The translations under genes and the position numbers were made by a program. The notes under the pieces were generated by a model. It was given only the letters and a program-made list of their open reading frames with translations, made no database searches and was not told where the DNA came from. Positions 7,787-17,068 of a DNA stretch of 64,000 bases are shown here, one piece after another (position 1 is the stretch's first letter; the number at the start of each line of letters is the position of its first letter). Origin of the DNA: Desmonostoc muscorum FACHB-395 (lineage in GTDB: Bacteria; Cyanobacteriota; Cyanobacteriia; Cyanobacteriales; Nostocaceae); NCBI RefSeq assembly GCF_014698035.1, contig NZ_JACJSF010000014.1, forward strand, positions 1 through 64,000, read 5' to 3'.

Positions 7787-10447
7787 CTACACTTCAACCT
7801 TTTTCCACGGTAGTTTAATTGTAAATCGACTACCTTTGCCTAACTGACTTTCAGCGTGGACAGTACCACCATGCAACTCGACGATTTTTTGCACCATCAC
7901 CAATCCTAAACCCGTACCTGCGGAACGACGGGTAGAGGCATTTTCAACTTGGATAAAAGGTTGAAATAATCGGAAAAGGTCATCGGAAAGCATACCAATA
8001 CCCGTATCTACCACGCTAAAAAAGATATACTCGTTTGTGGAATTTGGCTGAACTTCAATCCAAACTTTGCCTCCGTCGTGAGTAAACTTGATAGCGTTGC
8101 TCAACAGGTTGATAAATACCTGGCGGATGCGGCGCTCATCAACTTGGATAGGTTCGAGTTCTTCAGGGATTTGTACACTCAGTTGGATATTTTTCTGTAA
8201 CGCTAAATTTTTGACGAAACTGAGACTAGAGTCACATAATTCTGGAATGGAAGTAGCCGCTAGTTGCAGTTCTATCTTGCTGGATTCAATATCTGTAAGC
8301 TCAAGGATTTGGTTAATCAATTCTAATAAATTCTTACCGCTCGATTCGAGAGTATTTAGAAACTGACGCTGTTCTTCGGTTACAGTACCGTAAACTTCAT
8401 TTTGGAGTGCTTCTGCAATTTCAAGAATGGAGCTTAAGGGAGTCTTCAATTCATGGCTCATATTTACCAAAAAGGTTTTTTTGGCACGATTTGCAACCTC
8501 AGCAGCTTCTTTAGCCTCACGCAGAGCGGATTCTGCACTTTTGCGATCGCAGACTTCTAAAGTTAGGGCAACAAATTCAGCTATTGAGCTAACAAAGTTT
8601 TGCTCACTCAGTTCCCATGTCCGAGGAATATCAATCTGTTCATATAAGACTGTTCCCACCACTTCGCCCCCAACCCAAATGGAGGTATTAATTAGGGATA
8701 CAATATTCTTTGTTTCTAGCGATTCATCCCATAATTCTTGTATCCGTAGATCGGTGCGAGTATCGGTGACAGCGATGATACGGGCAGATGTCAGAGATTT
8801 AAAGTAGATGGGATAATCTGCGCGATCGCGTTCTAAACCTGCCGAATGTTTTTGATTGCTACGTTCGTAAAGACTTATACATTGTAGTTTAGTGCGTTGA
8901 CGCAGCCTGCCGTCGTCATCACTATTGAATAACCACACACTTACTCGTTCTACCTCTAAAGCATTTGCGGCTTTCTCGGTAATAACTTTGAATGCTGTTT
9001 CTAGATTTCCTTCAGAAATTGCCCTGTGATTTGCCAGTTCTGCTAACGCCAGATTATGCTTTTCTAGCTTTTGCTGACTATTAATACTTTTTTGAATCTC
9101 TTGCTGTAATTCTTGAGTTCGCTGTTTAACTTGCAATTCTAACTCTTCATTTTTTGTAATCTGTGCAGCAAAGGTTTTACGTAAATGCTGCATCATCTCG
9201 TTGAAAGATTCACCCAGCATTTCTACTTCTTTAATGCCTTGTACAATCACCACCAAGTCTTCCCCTTTGGTGAAATCGGCTAAATCTTTTGTTGCCGTGC
9301 TGAAGTACAAAATTGGTTGAGTTATCCAACGGGCGGTGATAATTCCCAGTAAAGTAGCTAATCCCAATACTCCCAGACAGAGAAAAATAGTAGTTTGAGT
9401 GTTGCGATCAATTTGCCCCATAAAATCTGCTTCTGGGACAGCTACTACAATTAACCAGTTTGCATTTGGTTCGCCTTGCAACGGTCTAATTTCTAAAAAT
9501 TGTCGTTTGCCATCAAAGGAGAAATCTAGTTGCTGTAAACTCTTAATTTGGTCAAAGTTCGTAAATTTAGTTTCTAAATACTTAGCGCTTGCTTGAGTAA
9601 AAGCATTCCCGCTTTGGGAAGCTGCCAACCTAATCGGTTTACCATTTTGGAGGCGGAATGGTTCTTCCGTTGTGGAACTTGCCACTAATAGCCCTGATCG
9701 CTCGATAATGAAAACTTGCCCAGACTTGCCAACTTTAATATTTTGCAGCAAATCCCCAATTTGTGATACATGAGTTAGAGTGCTGTTGACACCGAGTAAC
9801 TCACCTTGGGAGTTATATATAGGTTGAGAAGCACTAATCAGCAGCGTTGGTTCGGTGATGGATGTAAAAATCTGACTAAAGCTGAATTTTTTAGCGGTAA
9901 CTGCTACTTGATAGTTAGGACGCGATCGCGCATCATAGTTTTTGATTACCTCTGGTAGCTGAGTACGTTGACCAAAAGAGTCAATTTTGTAGGTGTAGAG
10001 GTCGTAACCAGTTGACTTATCAGCTTTTCTGAGTAAATATTGGCGATCATTGAGCTTTTCCACCGCTAAGTGTTCTTGCTGTTCATTGCTTGCCGTTAAA
10101 GCAACAGCATCAGGAAAAATCTCTAACTGCTTGATTAAGTATGACTCCCAAGTAGCCAGATTTTCCATCTTCAGCAACCCGATGTCAATGACATTTTGAT
10201 TACCGCGCAGTACTTGACGCGGGGTTGAGAGATAAGCCTGTAAATTTTGCTCTACTCGATTAGCGACTTCATAACGCAATTCGCTAGCTACCTCATTGAC
10301 TGCCTTTTGCCCATTGCGGATTGATAAGTATGCAGTCAATCCCACAGCTAGCAAGATTTGCAGCACAAACAACGCTACGAGAATGCGACGTAGAGGTACA
10401 CCTTTAAATAAGGAAAAAACACCATTTTGACCAATATTTTTGTTCAT
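7787..10447 (-). CDS. Membrane sensor histidine kinase (Cache-HAMP-GAF-HisKA-HATPase)
   Basis: This 886-residue transmembrane kinase should sense a periplasmic ligand and phosphorylate a response regulator. Order: a membrane helix at ~20-42; a periplasmic double-Cache region to ~350; a second helix at ~352-374; HAMP; coiled coil (ELELQVKQRTQELQQEI); a GAF domain at ~470-640; HisKA with the H-box NMSHELKTPLSS near residue 665; and HATPase with the N-box INLLSNAIKF and G-boxes DTGIGM and GTGLGLVMV. No receiver is fused and no response-regulator gene is adjacent, so its partner is elsewhere. It sits downstream of the ROCO gene on the same strand, but ~310 bp of repeat-bearing spacer argues against one operon. 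The ligand cannot be read from sequence. Confidence 0.92.
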   Translation of the reverse strand: MNKNIGQNGVFSLFKGVPLRRILVALFVLQILLAVGLTAYLSIRNGQKAVNEVASELRYEVANRVEQNLQAYLSTPRQVLRGNQNVIDIGLLKMENLATWESYLIKQLEIFPDAVALTASNEQQEHLAVEKLNDRQYLLRKADKSTGYDLYTYKIDSFGQRTQLPEVIKNYDARSRPNYQVAVTAKKFSFSQIFTSITEPTLLISASQPIYNSQGELLGVNSTLTHVSQIGDLLQNIKVGKSGQVFIIERSGLLVASSTTEEPFRLQNGKPIRLAASQSGNAFTQASAKYLETKFTNFDQIKSLQQLDFSFDGKRQFLEIRPLQGEPNANWLIVVAVPEADFMGQIDRNTQTTIFLCLGVLGLATLLGIITARWITQPILYFSTATKDLADFTKGEDLVVIVQGIKEVEMLGESFNEMMQHLRKTFAAQITKNEELELQVKQRTQELQQEIQKSINSQQKLEKHNLALAELANHRAISEGNLETAFKVITEKAANALEVERVSVWLFNSDDDGRLRQRTKLQCISLYERSNQKHSAGLERDRADYPIYFKSLTSARIIAVTDTRTDLRIQELWDESLETKNIVSLINTSIWVGGEVVGTVLYEQIDIPRTWELSEQNFVSSIAEFVALTLEVCDRKSAESALREAKEAAEVANRAKKTFLVNMSHELKTPLSSILEIAEALQNEVYGTVTEEQRQFLNTLESSGKNLLELINQILELTDIESSKIELQLAATSIPELCDSSLSFVKNLALQKNIQLSVQIPEELEPIQVDERRIRQVFINLLSNAIKFTHDGGKVWIEVQPNSTNEYIFFSVVDTGIGMLSDDLFRLFQPFIQVENASTRRSAGTGLGLVMVQKIVELHGGTVHAESQLGKGSRFTIKLPWKKVEV

Positions 10448-10759
10448 AAGCCCACTCTCCCTTCCTGTCCTATAGTAGTGAGTACAACACCTCGACTTCT
10501 CTGGTCTGCGGGCTTATACATAGTTTGTACTCGGTCGGATCAAGTGCCAATATACCACTTTTGGCAAAAGAACAAAACTTTAGGGACTTCCAATTAAAAA
10601 AATACTCTTAACCCAGGTTGGTGGGTTTTGTATTTCGACTCTGCTCAACACAAGTATGTACAGCTGCTATTTCTAGTCGCCAGAGCTAGTAATATAAATT
10701 TATTAAGCCTTAACCCAAAGGTATTGCATTACCACAACAAGAAAATCTGAGTCTCTTTT
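10448..10759. other. Intergenic spacer with a dispersed-repeat fragment
   Basis: This spacer separates the histidine kinase from the ROCO gene. It contains a copy of the agggacttccaa motif (about 10583-10594) also seen near 6870 and, inverted, near 6983. I see no gene, RNA or clear terminator in it. Confidence 0.5.
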
Positions 10760-13700
10760 CTACCCAAGAACTGCTGCTTTAATCTTCTTACAGATATCCA
10801 CCCAAGCTTTATTCTCTTGCGCTGAGTTCAGGCTGTCTAAAGGTTGATTTGGAGGGTGCGCTGACTGATACTTTTCAATTTCTGTTTCGTCATAGCCGCT
10901 AGAACTCAAAGGTATCCAAATAATCGTGAGTCCTTCGGCTTCAGCCGCATCCAACAATGGGGGTAACTCATTATCAGCAATAAAGTCTGATGCTAAAAAA
11001 TCTGGGCTAACCAACAATACTGCCACTTTTGCTGCTGCTAAAGCATTTTCAATTTCTTTGCGCCACTTAGCACCAGGTTGAATCTTAGTATCGTCCCAGA
11101 CGAGCAGCTTTTGGTTACGAATTATTGGTTTGAGGTGTTTCTGGAGTTTGGTAAGCCACTCCTGATCTTGATGACTATAGCTAATAAAAACTTGATTTCT
11201 GCTTACGAGTTCAGGCATGGGTATTTTCATTCCTTTTTCCTGTTGATTGCTATTTTGTAACCGATGTGTGAATGATTCATTTCTCTCTTGCTCTAGTTCG
11301 CTTTGCAACTGGGCAACTTTAGGGTTAATTTCCCCATCTGCTTTAGCGGGTTGGAACATAACATCATCGATTAACCTGCGGACATCTACCATTTCATAGC
11401 TGTTTTCGCACTCTATCTGGTAGCGGCGATCGTTTAAGCGCTTAGTCAGCTTGTCCAGAAAATAGGAATAAGGTGTGGACAGATTTTTGCAAATCTCGCA
11501 ATTACAAGGAACTAAAGTTTGATATTGCAAACGTTCGTAAGAGTTGTGGATTTTTTCGAGTTCATGGGTGATGACTGCCATCAATTCTTTTGTACGGTTT
11601 CCGGCTATACGGATTTTAATTTCTCGTTGATTGTAGTTTTCAATGACTTCAGCACGTGTTTGGTCTTTGTTGAGAACCACACCGCTTTTCCAAACAAGTT
11701 TTTGCTGTTCAATCCAAGGGTGCGTCTCGACAATAAAGCGGGTGAGGATGCCTTTGGGCATGAATGTATAAGTGTAGCGAAGGATGAGGTTTTGGCGATC
11801 GTCCCAGGTATAATCAGCTTTTTCAATGGAAAGTAATTGCGGTGCAATATAAGTGTCACGGCGACCGGGAATTTCGTAGCAAAGTTTGAACCGCATCATT
11901 AATTGCAGCAGTTCATCGCGCATTTCGGTATATTCGTCGTCTTGCCAAATATCTTTGAGGTCGTCTTTAGTAAAACAACCTAACTTTTTTTTAACATTGT
12001 TGTTGTCCAAAACTTTGTAAACAGCAGTGGTTCCCCATTCTGGTTTGAGGATGACGTAGTGTTTGAGTGTAGAATCGTCTTGAAAGTGGAGGCAAACGCC
12101 GAGGTCATGGAGATAGTTGCTTAAGCGCAACATATCTTTGTGGTCTGTTAATTTATTACGTCGGCAAAAAGTACAGTATTCTAGAAAGCTAATATAATTT
12201 CGGGAATAGTTCTCTAGCGTTGCTCTGACTCTTACCCAGAGTTTTGGTAGAGGTGTACCAACGTGTTCAAGATTGCTGATGTAAAGTTGAATAGCCTTTT
12301 TAATCTCTGCTAAACCGCGATTATCAGCTAAATTGGTTGGCAGAATTTCCTTTAGGTTGTCAAATTCTCCTCGTAACTGCCCTCCATCGACTTCGCACTG
12401 ACGGTCTTGTTTTTCATTTTTGATGATGATAACTGGACTCTTGTCGCTCAAAAGTTCGACAACCTTAAGCCACCAGTAAAAGTCAGTGTTTTCTTGGCGA
12501 GTATCGGCAACTAAAACATAGAGAGAACGCTTGCTGAGGAAAAACTGATGGGTTTGATGGTAGATTTCCTGACCGCCAAAATCCCAGATGTTAACACGAA
12601 AATCTTTGCCATTTGGCTGTGTAAAGTGCCACTGGATCACCTCAATGCCTGCGGTTGATTCCTCGTCTGGTTGGAGTTTATAGGTTTCATCTGCGATTTT
12701 CTTGGCTAAAGAGGTTTTACCGGCTCCTCCTTCGCCAATAATTAAGAATTTTGCTTCGTAGAAAGGTTCTGTTTCGGCTGGATCTTGCACCCAAAAATAG
12801 AAATCGAGAATTTCATTAACATCACCCGGATCTTCGGATAAATCCTTTGCTCCCAAAGTCTCTGGTGGAATGGGGAGTGGATTTCTACGAAGATCCAGCT
12901 TTTTCAGGTTTGATAATTGCCTGATTTCTGGTGGTAGACTGCTCAGTTGATTATTGCTGAGGTAGAGCGTTTGCAGGTTGGTGAGTTGGACTATTTCCGG
13001 TGGCAGACTGCTCAGTTGATTACTGCTGAGGTAGAGCGTTTGCAGGTTGGTGAGTTGGACTATTTCCGGTGGCAGACTGCTCAGTTGATTACTGCTGAGG
13101 TAGAGCGTTTGCAGGTTGGTGAGTTGGACTATTTCCGGTGGCAGACTGCTCAGTTGATTACTGCTGAGGTAGAGCGTTTGCAGGTTGGTGAGTTGGACTA
13201 TTTCCGGTGGCAGACTGCTCAGTTGATTACTGCTGAGGTCGAGCGAGCGCAGGTTACTGAGTTGGACTATTTTCGGTGGCAGACTGCTCAGTTGATTATT
13301 GCTGAGGTAGAGCGTTTTCAGGTTTGATAATTGCCTGATTTCTGGTGGTAGACTGCTCAGTTGATTATTGCTGAGGTAGAGCGTTTGCAGGTTGGTGAGT
13401 TGGACTATTTCCCGTGGCAGACTGCTCAGTTGATTATTGCTGAGGTCGAGCGTTTGCAGGTTGGTGAGTTGGACTATTTCCCGTGGCAGACTGCTCAGTT
13501 GATTGTTGTCGAGGTCGAGCGTTTGCAGGTTGGTAAGTTGGACTATTTCCGGTGGCAGACTGCTCAGTTGATTGTTGAAGAGGTAGAGCGTTTGCAGTTT
13601 GGTGAGTTGGACTATTTCCGGTGGCAGACTGCTCAGTTGATTGTTGAAGAGGTAGAGCGTTTGCAGGTTGGTGAGTTGGACTATTTCCGGTGGTAGACTG

Positions 13701-14683
13701 CTCAGTTGATTACTGCTGAGGTCGAGCGAGCGCAGGTTGGTGAGTTGGAATATTTCCGGTGGTAGACTGCTCAGTTGATTACTGCCTAGGCTGAGCGTTT
13801 GCAGGTTGGTGAGTTGGACTATTTCCGGTGGTAGACTGCTCAGTTGATTATTGCCTAGATTGAGCGTTTGCAGGTTAGTGAGTTGGACTATTTCCGGTGG
13901 TAGACTGCTCAGTTGATTACTGCTGAGGTTGAGCGTTTGCAGTTTGGTAAGTTGGACTATTTCCGGTGGTAGACTGCTCAGTTGATTAGTGCCTAGGTTG
14001 AGCGAGCGCAGGTTGGTGAGTTGGACTATTTCCGGTGGTAGACTGCTCAGTTGATTACTGCCTAGGCTGAGCGTTTGCAGGTTGGTGAGTTGTACTATTT
14101 CCGGTGGTAGACTGCTCAGTTGATTACTGCCTAGGTAGAGCGAGCGCAGTTTGGTGAGTTGGACTATTTCCGGTGGTAGACTGCTCAGTTGATTGTTGAA
14201 GAGGTAGAGTGAGCGCAGGTTGGTGAGTTGGACTATTTCCGGTGGTAGACTTCTCAGTTGATTACTGCTGAGGTCGAGCGAGCGCAGGTTAGTGAGTTGG
14301 ACTATTTCCGGTGGCAGACTGCTCAGTTGATTACTGCTGAGGTCGAGCGAGCGCAGGTTGGTGAGTTGGACTATTTCCGGTGGTATACTGCTCAGTTGAT
14401 TATTGCCTAGATTGAGCGAGCGCAGGTTGGTGAGTTGGACTATTTCCGGTGGTAGACTACTCAGTTGATTACTGCTGAGGTCGAGCGAGCGCAGGTTGGT
14501 GAGTTGGACTATTTCCGGTGGCAGACTGCTCAGTTGATTATTGCCTAGATTGAGCGAGCGCAGGTTGGTGAGTTGGACTATTTCCGGTGGCAGCGTTATT
14601 AAGCCTTTGTCTGAAAGGTCTAATTTTGTCACCTTGTCTCTGACAGCTTGTTCAATAATTTGCAGCAGTTCTTCGTTAGTCAT
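10760..14683 (-). CDS. ROCO protein: LRR array, Roc GTPase, COR and C-terminal TIR domain
   Basis: The protein has 1307 residues. Residues ~29-603 form 25 leucine-rich repeats of 23 residues (SSLPPEIVQLTNL..L.L). Next comes a Roc GTPase with P-loop GEGGAGKTS (650-658), G3 motif DFGGQE and a G4-like IKNEKQD, then a COR dimerisation region to about 1090 and a short coiled coil. From ~1163 a TIR domain begins at FISYSHQDQEW, with SDFIADNELPPLL later; its glutamate at ~1239 is the candidate catalytic residue of NAD-cleaving TIRs. Family knowledge: Roc-COR proteins are dimeric G-protein switches, and bacterial TIRs often degrade or convert NAD. Inference: the LRRs sense a ligand, Roc-COR switches, and TIR is the output, possibly in defence or cell death. 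No neighbouring gene supports a specific pathway. The start ATG follows no clear Shine-Dalgarno. Confidence 0.93.
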   Translation of the reverse strand: MTNEELLQIIEQAVRDKVTKLDLSDKGLITLPPEIVQLTNLRSLNLGNNQLSSLPPEIVQLTNLRSLDLSSNQLSSLPPEIVQLTNLRSLNLGNNQLSSIPPEIVQLTNLRSLDLSSNQLSSLPPEIVQLTNLRSLDLSSNQLRSLPPEIVQLTNLRSLYLFNNQLSSLPPEIVQLTKLRSLYLGSNQLSSLPPEIVQLTNLQTLSLGSNQLSSLPPEIVQLTNLRSLNLGTNQLSSLPPEIVQLTKLQTLNLSSNQLSSLPPEIVQLTNLQTLNLGNNQLSSLPPEIVQLTNLQTLSLGSNQLSSLPPEIFQLTNLRSLDLSSNQLSSLPPEIVQLTNLQTLYLFNNQLSSLPPEIVQLTKLQTLYLFNNQLSSLPPEIVQLTNLQTLDLDNNQLSSLPREIVQLTNLQTLDLSNNQLSSLPREIVQLTNLQTLYLSNNQLSSLPPEIRQLSNLKTLYLSNNQLSSLPPKIVQLSNLRSLDLSSNQLSSLPPEIVQLTNLQTLYLSSNQLSSLPPEIVQLTNLQTLYLSSNQLSSLPPEIVQLTNLQTLYLSSNQLSSLPPEIVQLTNLQTLYLSNNQLSSLPPEIRQLSNLKKLDLRRNPLPIPPETLGAKDLSEDPGDVNEILDFYFWVQDPAETEPFYEAKFLIIGEGGAGKTSLAKKIADETYKLQPDEESTAGIEVIQWHFTQPNGKDFRVNIWDFGGQEIYHQTHQFFLSKRSLYVLVADTRQENTDFYWWLKVVELLSDKSPVIIIKNEKQDRQCEVDGGQLRGEFDNLKEILPTNLADNRGLAEIKKAIQLYISNLEHVGTPLPKLWVRVRATLENYSRNYISFLEYCTFCRRNKLTDHKDMLRLSNYLHDLGVCLHFQDDSTLKHYVILKPEWGTTAVYKVLDNNNVKKKLGCFTKDDLKDIWQDDEYTEMRDELLQLMMRFKLCYEIPGRRDTYIAPQLLSIEKADYTWDDRQNLILRYTYTFMPKGILTRFIVETHPWIEQQKLVWKSGVVLNKDQTRAEVIENYNQREIKIRIAGNRTKELMAVITHELEKIHNSYERLQYQTLVPCNCEICKNLSTPYSYFLDKLTKRLNDRRYQIECENSYEMVDVRRLIDDVMFQPAKADGEINPKVAQLQSELEQERNESFTHRLQNSNQQEKGMKIPMPELVSRNQVFISYSHQDQEWLTKLQKHLKPIIRNQKLLVWDDTKIQPGAKWRKEIENALAAAKVAVLLVSPDFLASDFIADNELPPLLDAAEAEGLTIIWIPLSSSGYDETEIEKYQSAHPPNQPLDSLNSAQENKAWVDICKKIKAAVLG
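12875..14599 (-). repeat. 25-unit, 69-bp tandem repeat encoding the LRR array
   Basis: The LRR region is a 69-bp tandem repeat with very high identity between units. Three consecutive units around 13010-13215 appear identical. Differences fall mainly in two places: the pair after the first leucine (RS or QT) and the residues around the second (N, D, Y or S, then GN, SS, FN, GS, GT, DN or SN). These correspond to exposed positions on the concave LRR face, and the choices recur in different combinations. That mosaic pattern fits unequal crossover or gene conversion. Long antisense open frames here are by-products of the period. Confidence 0.92.
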
Positions 14684-15098
14684 TTTGGGTTTTACAGAGG
14701 CGATGCCTGACGACGATTTGCTGCTTGGACGCGCAGCAGAGAATTAAGCTAATTAATAATGTAGCCTGTATCAAGGATTGCATCAGGGCAATGTGCGTTA
14801 GCGTAGCTCGTCATAGACATCGCAAGTTAAAAGGGCAGTTAGAAACCGCGTCTACACTAGGCAAAACCCACTTTTTCTTCCCTACAGGACGCTGCGCGAA
14901 CGGAACGCTACGCGAACGTGGGTTAAGGAACCCTTGATTTTGATTAGTCCACGGAGGTGGACTTTGTTTGTATAGCCGCGATTTCTAATCGCCTGGTATA
15001 TTTGCTTTTTGTATTTGATTTTAATATTGTTATGTCATTCTATATAACTTGATGGCTATAGCTTTCCACATTGCCCAGCTTCTATCCAATATATAAAT
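14684..15098. other. Spacer with dispersed repeats between divergent ROCO and monooxygenase genes
   Basis: It must hold the promoters of both divergent genes, but I cannot place them with confidence. It contains the Nostoc-type repeat gacgctgcgcgaacggaacg followed by ctacgcgaacg (about 14888-14918), and a tract with tatagccgcgatttctaatc (about 14971-14990). No convincing gene or RNA is visible. Confidence 0.5.
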
Positions 15099-16691
15099 AT
15101 GCCAGAAACTCAATCAAGTCCTCATACACATACAAACACATCAACCAAAGCTGATACCTTAGCTGCATCTGTTATCTCCTCTTCTACCTCTCAAGAAATC
15201 TACGATGTTGTAGTGGTTGGCGCTGGGCCTATTGGGTTAGCAACTGCCATTGGCTTACGTAAACGTGGTATTGAAAATGTCCTTGTCATCGATCAAACTC
15301 GTGCCTTTCGTCAAGTTGGACAAACATTGGATCTTCTCCCCAATGGATTAAAAGCTCTCAAACATTTAGATCCTAATGCTTACGAAGAAGTCAAAAATAC
15401 TGGACTTGGTTTATTGAATCCCAAGCAGTCTAATGAGCAAGAAACTGTCGAATCTACTCAAAAGCAACAGCCTCCAAAGGCTTCACCCCAATGGGTTTAC
15501 AAAAATTTGCACGGTGAGATAATTAATTCAATTTCGCTTAGTTTTGATGACTGGTTTAAAGATTATGGCGAGGGTCGAGTATCAATTTCTTGGTACAATT
15601 TGCAGACAACCCTCAGACAGCTACTTCCACCAGACCTAGTTAAAGCTAATCACCGTTGCATTAATGTTGTGAATGAGCCGGAAAAAGGTTGTATCCGCAT
15701 AGATTGTGTAGGTGATACACGAATAGAAGCCAACCCTTATGCCTATTGGACAGATGGGCAAAAAGATAACGATCCGCAGTCCCAAAACTCAGATATTCTC
15801 CCCCAAGAATTAGCAACAAAATCCATTAGAGCTAAACTAATTGTTGCAGCAGATGGGATTAATTCTACAGTTCGTAGGCTGCTTTACACAGATACTCAAT
15901 ATGATGATTTTGCCCGACCTGAATACTCTGGATTTGCAGCTATATTTTGTAGAGAAATAACTGAAGTACCAAAGGAACTATGGACAAAACTAGAAGAAGA
16001 TTTTTTTCAAGGCTCAACACTTATAACAATCACTAACGATGAAAAATCTGGAAATTCTGTTTGTATAAATAACATTCGGATAATTTTATATTACAGACCA
16101 ACTGGTGAACTAGGGTACATAATACATCTTGCTTTGCCTTTAGACTCATTGCAAGGAAAGTCAGAAAGTTCTTTAATTGATTTAGCTTTGCAGGAGTTGG
16201 AAAAAGCAGGGTTTCCTGATGCGCTCAAGCAATTAGTGCGTCTGTCTCCTCCTGCCAATATGCAGCAGCGTCCATACTACATTCACCGCGCTAGCATTTT
16301 GGATTCTGTACAAGTTTCTAACCCAACTGACCTCAATCCTGAAGCTAATCCTGCCAAAATTCCACCAGCCTGGAGTGTAGGGCAAATCGTCTTAGTTGGC
16401 GATGCCGCACATGGAATGCCTCCCTTCATGGCTCAAGGAGCTAATCAAGGATTGGAAGATGCACTAGTCGTTACAACACTTATCGCTAAAATTGCTGAGG
16501 AGAATAACTGGAACGATCTGCAAGCTATAGCCAAAGCCTTCGAGAAATACGAGTGTCTTCGTCGCCCATTGATGGCATACGTCCAAGAAGCAACATTAAA
16601 GCGATCGCCCCACTCGTCAGATAAAGAGTGGGAGGACTACAGCCAACAGATATATCGCCGCAATTTCGACCAAGTAATAGAGGCACTCTAG
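15099..16691 (+). CDS. FAD-dependent monooxygenase (PHBH-type aromatic hydroxylase fold)
   Basis: This 530-residue flavoprotein should use NAD(P)H and O2 to hydroxylate or epoxidise an organic substrate. The FAD-binding Rossmann motif VVVVGAGPIGLATA begins near residue 37. The mid-protein ADGINSTVRRLL contains the DG motif, and near residue 447 VGDAAHGMPPFMAQGANQG is the GD motif that binds FAD ribose. The first ~30 residues are Ser/Thr rich and look disordered. There is an insertion of ~40 residues around 110-150 with a Q/K-rich tract. The gene is alone, so the substrate is unknown; related cyanobacterial proteins are annotated only as FAD-dependent oxidoreductases. It is followed by a MITE-like element. 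Confidence 0.88.
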   Translation: MPETQSSPHTHTNTSTKADTLAASVISSSTSQEIYDVVVVGAGPIGLATAIGLRKRGIENVLVIDQTRAFRQVGQTLDLLPNGLKALKHLDPNAYEEVKNTGLGLLNPKQSNEQETVESTQKQQPPKASPQWVYKNLHGEIINSISLSFDDWFKDYGEGRVSISWYNLQTTLRQLLPPDLVKANHRCINVVNEPEKGCIRIDCVGDTRIEANPYAYWTDGQKDNDPQSQNSDILPQELATKSIRAKLIVAADGINSTVRRLLYTDTQYDDFARPEYSGFAAIFCREITEVPKELWTKLEEDFFQGSTLITITNDEKSGNSVCINNIRIILYYRPTGELGYIIHLALPLDSLQGKSESSLIDLALQELEKAGFPDALKQLVRLSPPANMQQRPYYIHRASILDSVQVSNPTDLNPEANPAKIPPAWSVGQIVLVGDAAHGMPPFMAQGANQGLEDALVVTTLIAKIAEENNWNDLQAIAKAFEKYECLRRPLMAYVQEATLKRSPHSSDKEWEDYSQQIYRRNFDQVIEAL

Positions 16692-16765
16692 TTAACCGTC
16701 TATGAAAAATTTTGATTAGAATGCAGATGTCTACTAGGCGGCAATACTGCGTAGGTTTTGAGTCG

Positions 16766-16948
16766 ATCCCCCCAACCTTTTTAAGGGCTACGGTATACAC
16801 ACAAGTCCTTCTCACCCCCTCTAACTCCCCCTTGTAAAGGGGGAGAACCGGATATTTCCCCCCTTTACAAGGGGGGATTAAGGGGGGTACAAACCCGGAT
16901 CTCAAAGTAACTCCGATTTGTGTGTACACGGTAGCCTTAAAAAGGGGG
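16766..16948. mobile_element. MITE-like element with imperfect terminal inverted repeats
   Basis: The left end (16781-16808) reads ttaagggctacggtatacac then acaagtcc. The right end (16911-16940), reverse-complemented, reads ttaaggctaccgtgtacaca then caaatcgg. Flanking runs of C and G extend the similarity outward. Inside are two G/C-rich hairpin halves built on cccccttgtaaaggggg and ccccctttacaagggggg. No protein is encoded; the minus-strand open frame across it (16525-16929) is spurious. A related G-rich fragment follows at 16971-16998. Confidence 0.65.
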
Positions 16949-17068
16949 AGGCTAAGAATGTCTTATTTTCCCCCTTTTAAAGGGGAATTAAGGGGGATCT
17001 CCAATGACTATGCACCTTAACGCACTAGGCGACGTACTGTATATCCACGTAAATCCAGAAGATAATCG

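Noticed and set aside
12947-13696. Two long plus-strand open frames opposite the ROCO gene
   Set aside because: They are antisense readings of the stop-free 69-bp LRR repeat and have no start signals of their own.
16525-16929. 134-codon minus-strand open frame
   Set aside because: It runs across the 3' end of the monooxygenase gene and a MITE-like repeat, and its residues reflect the repeat sequence.
16949-17068. Guanidine riboswitch upstream of the ureohydrolase
   Set aside because: No paired hairpins with the expected ACGR-type loops or other known guanidine-aptamer features could be seen.
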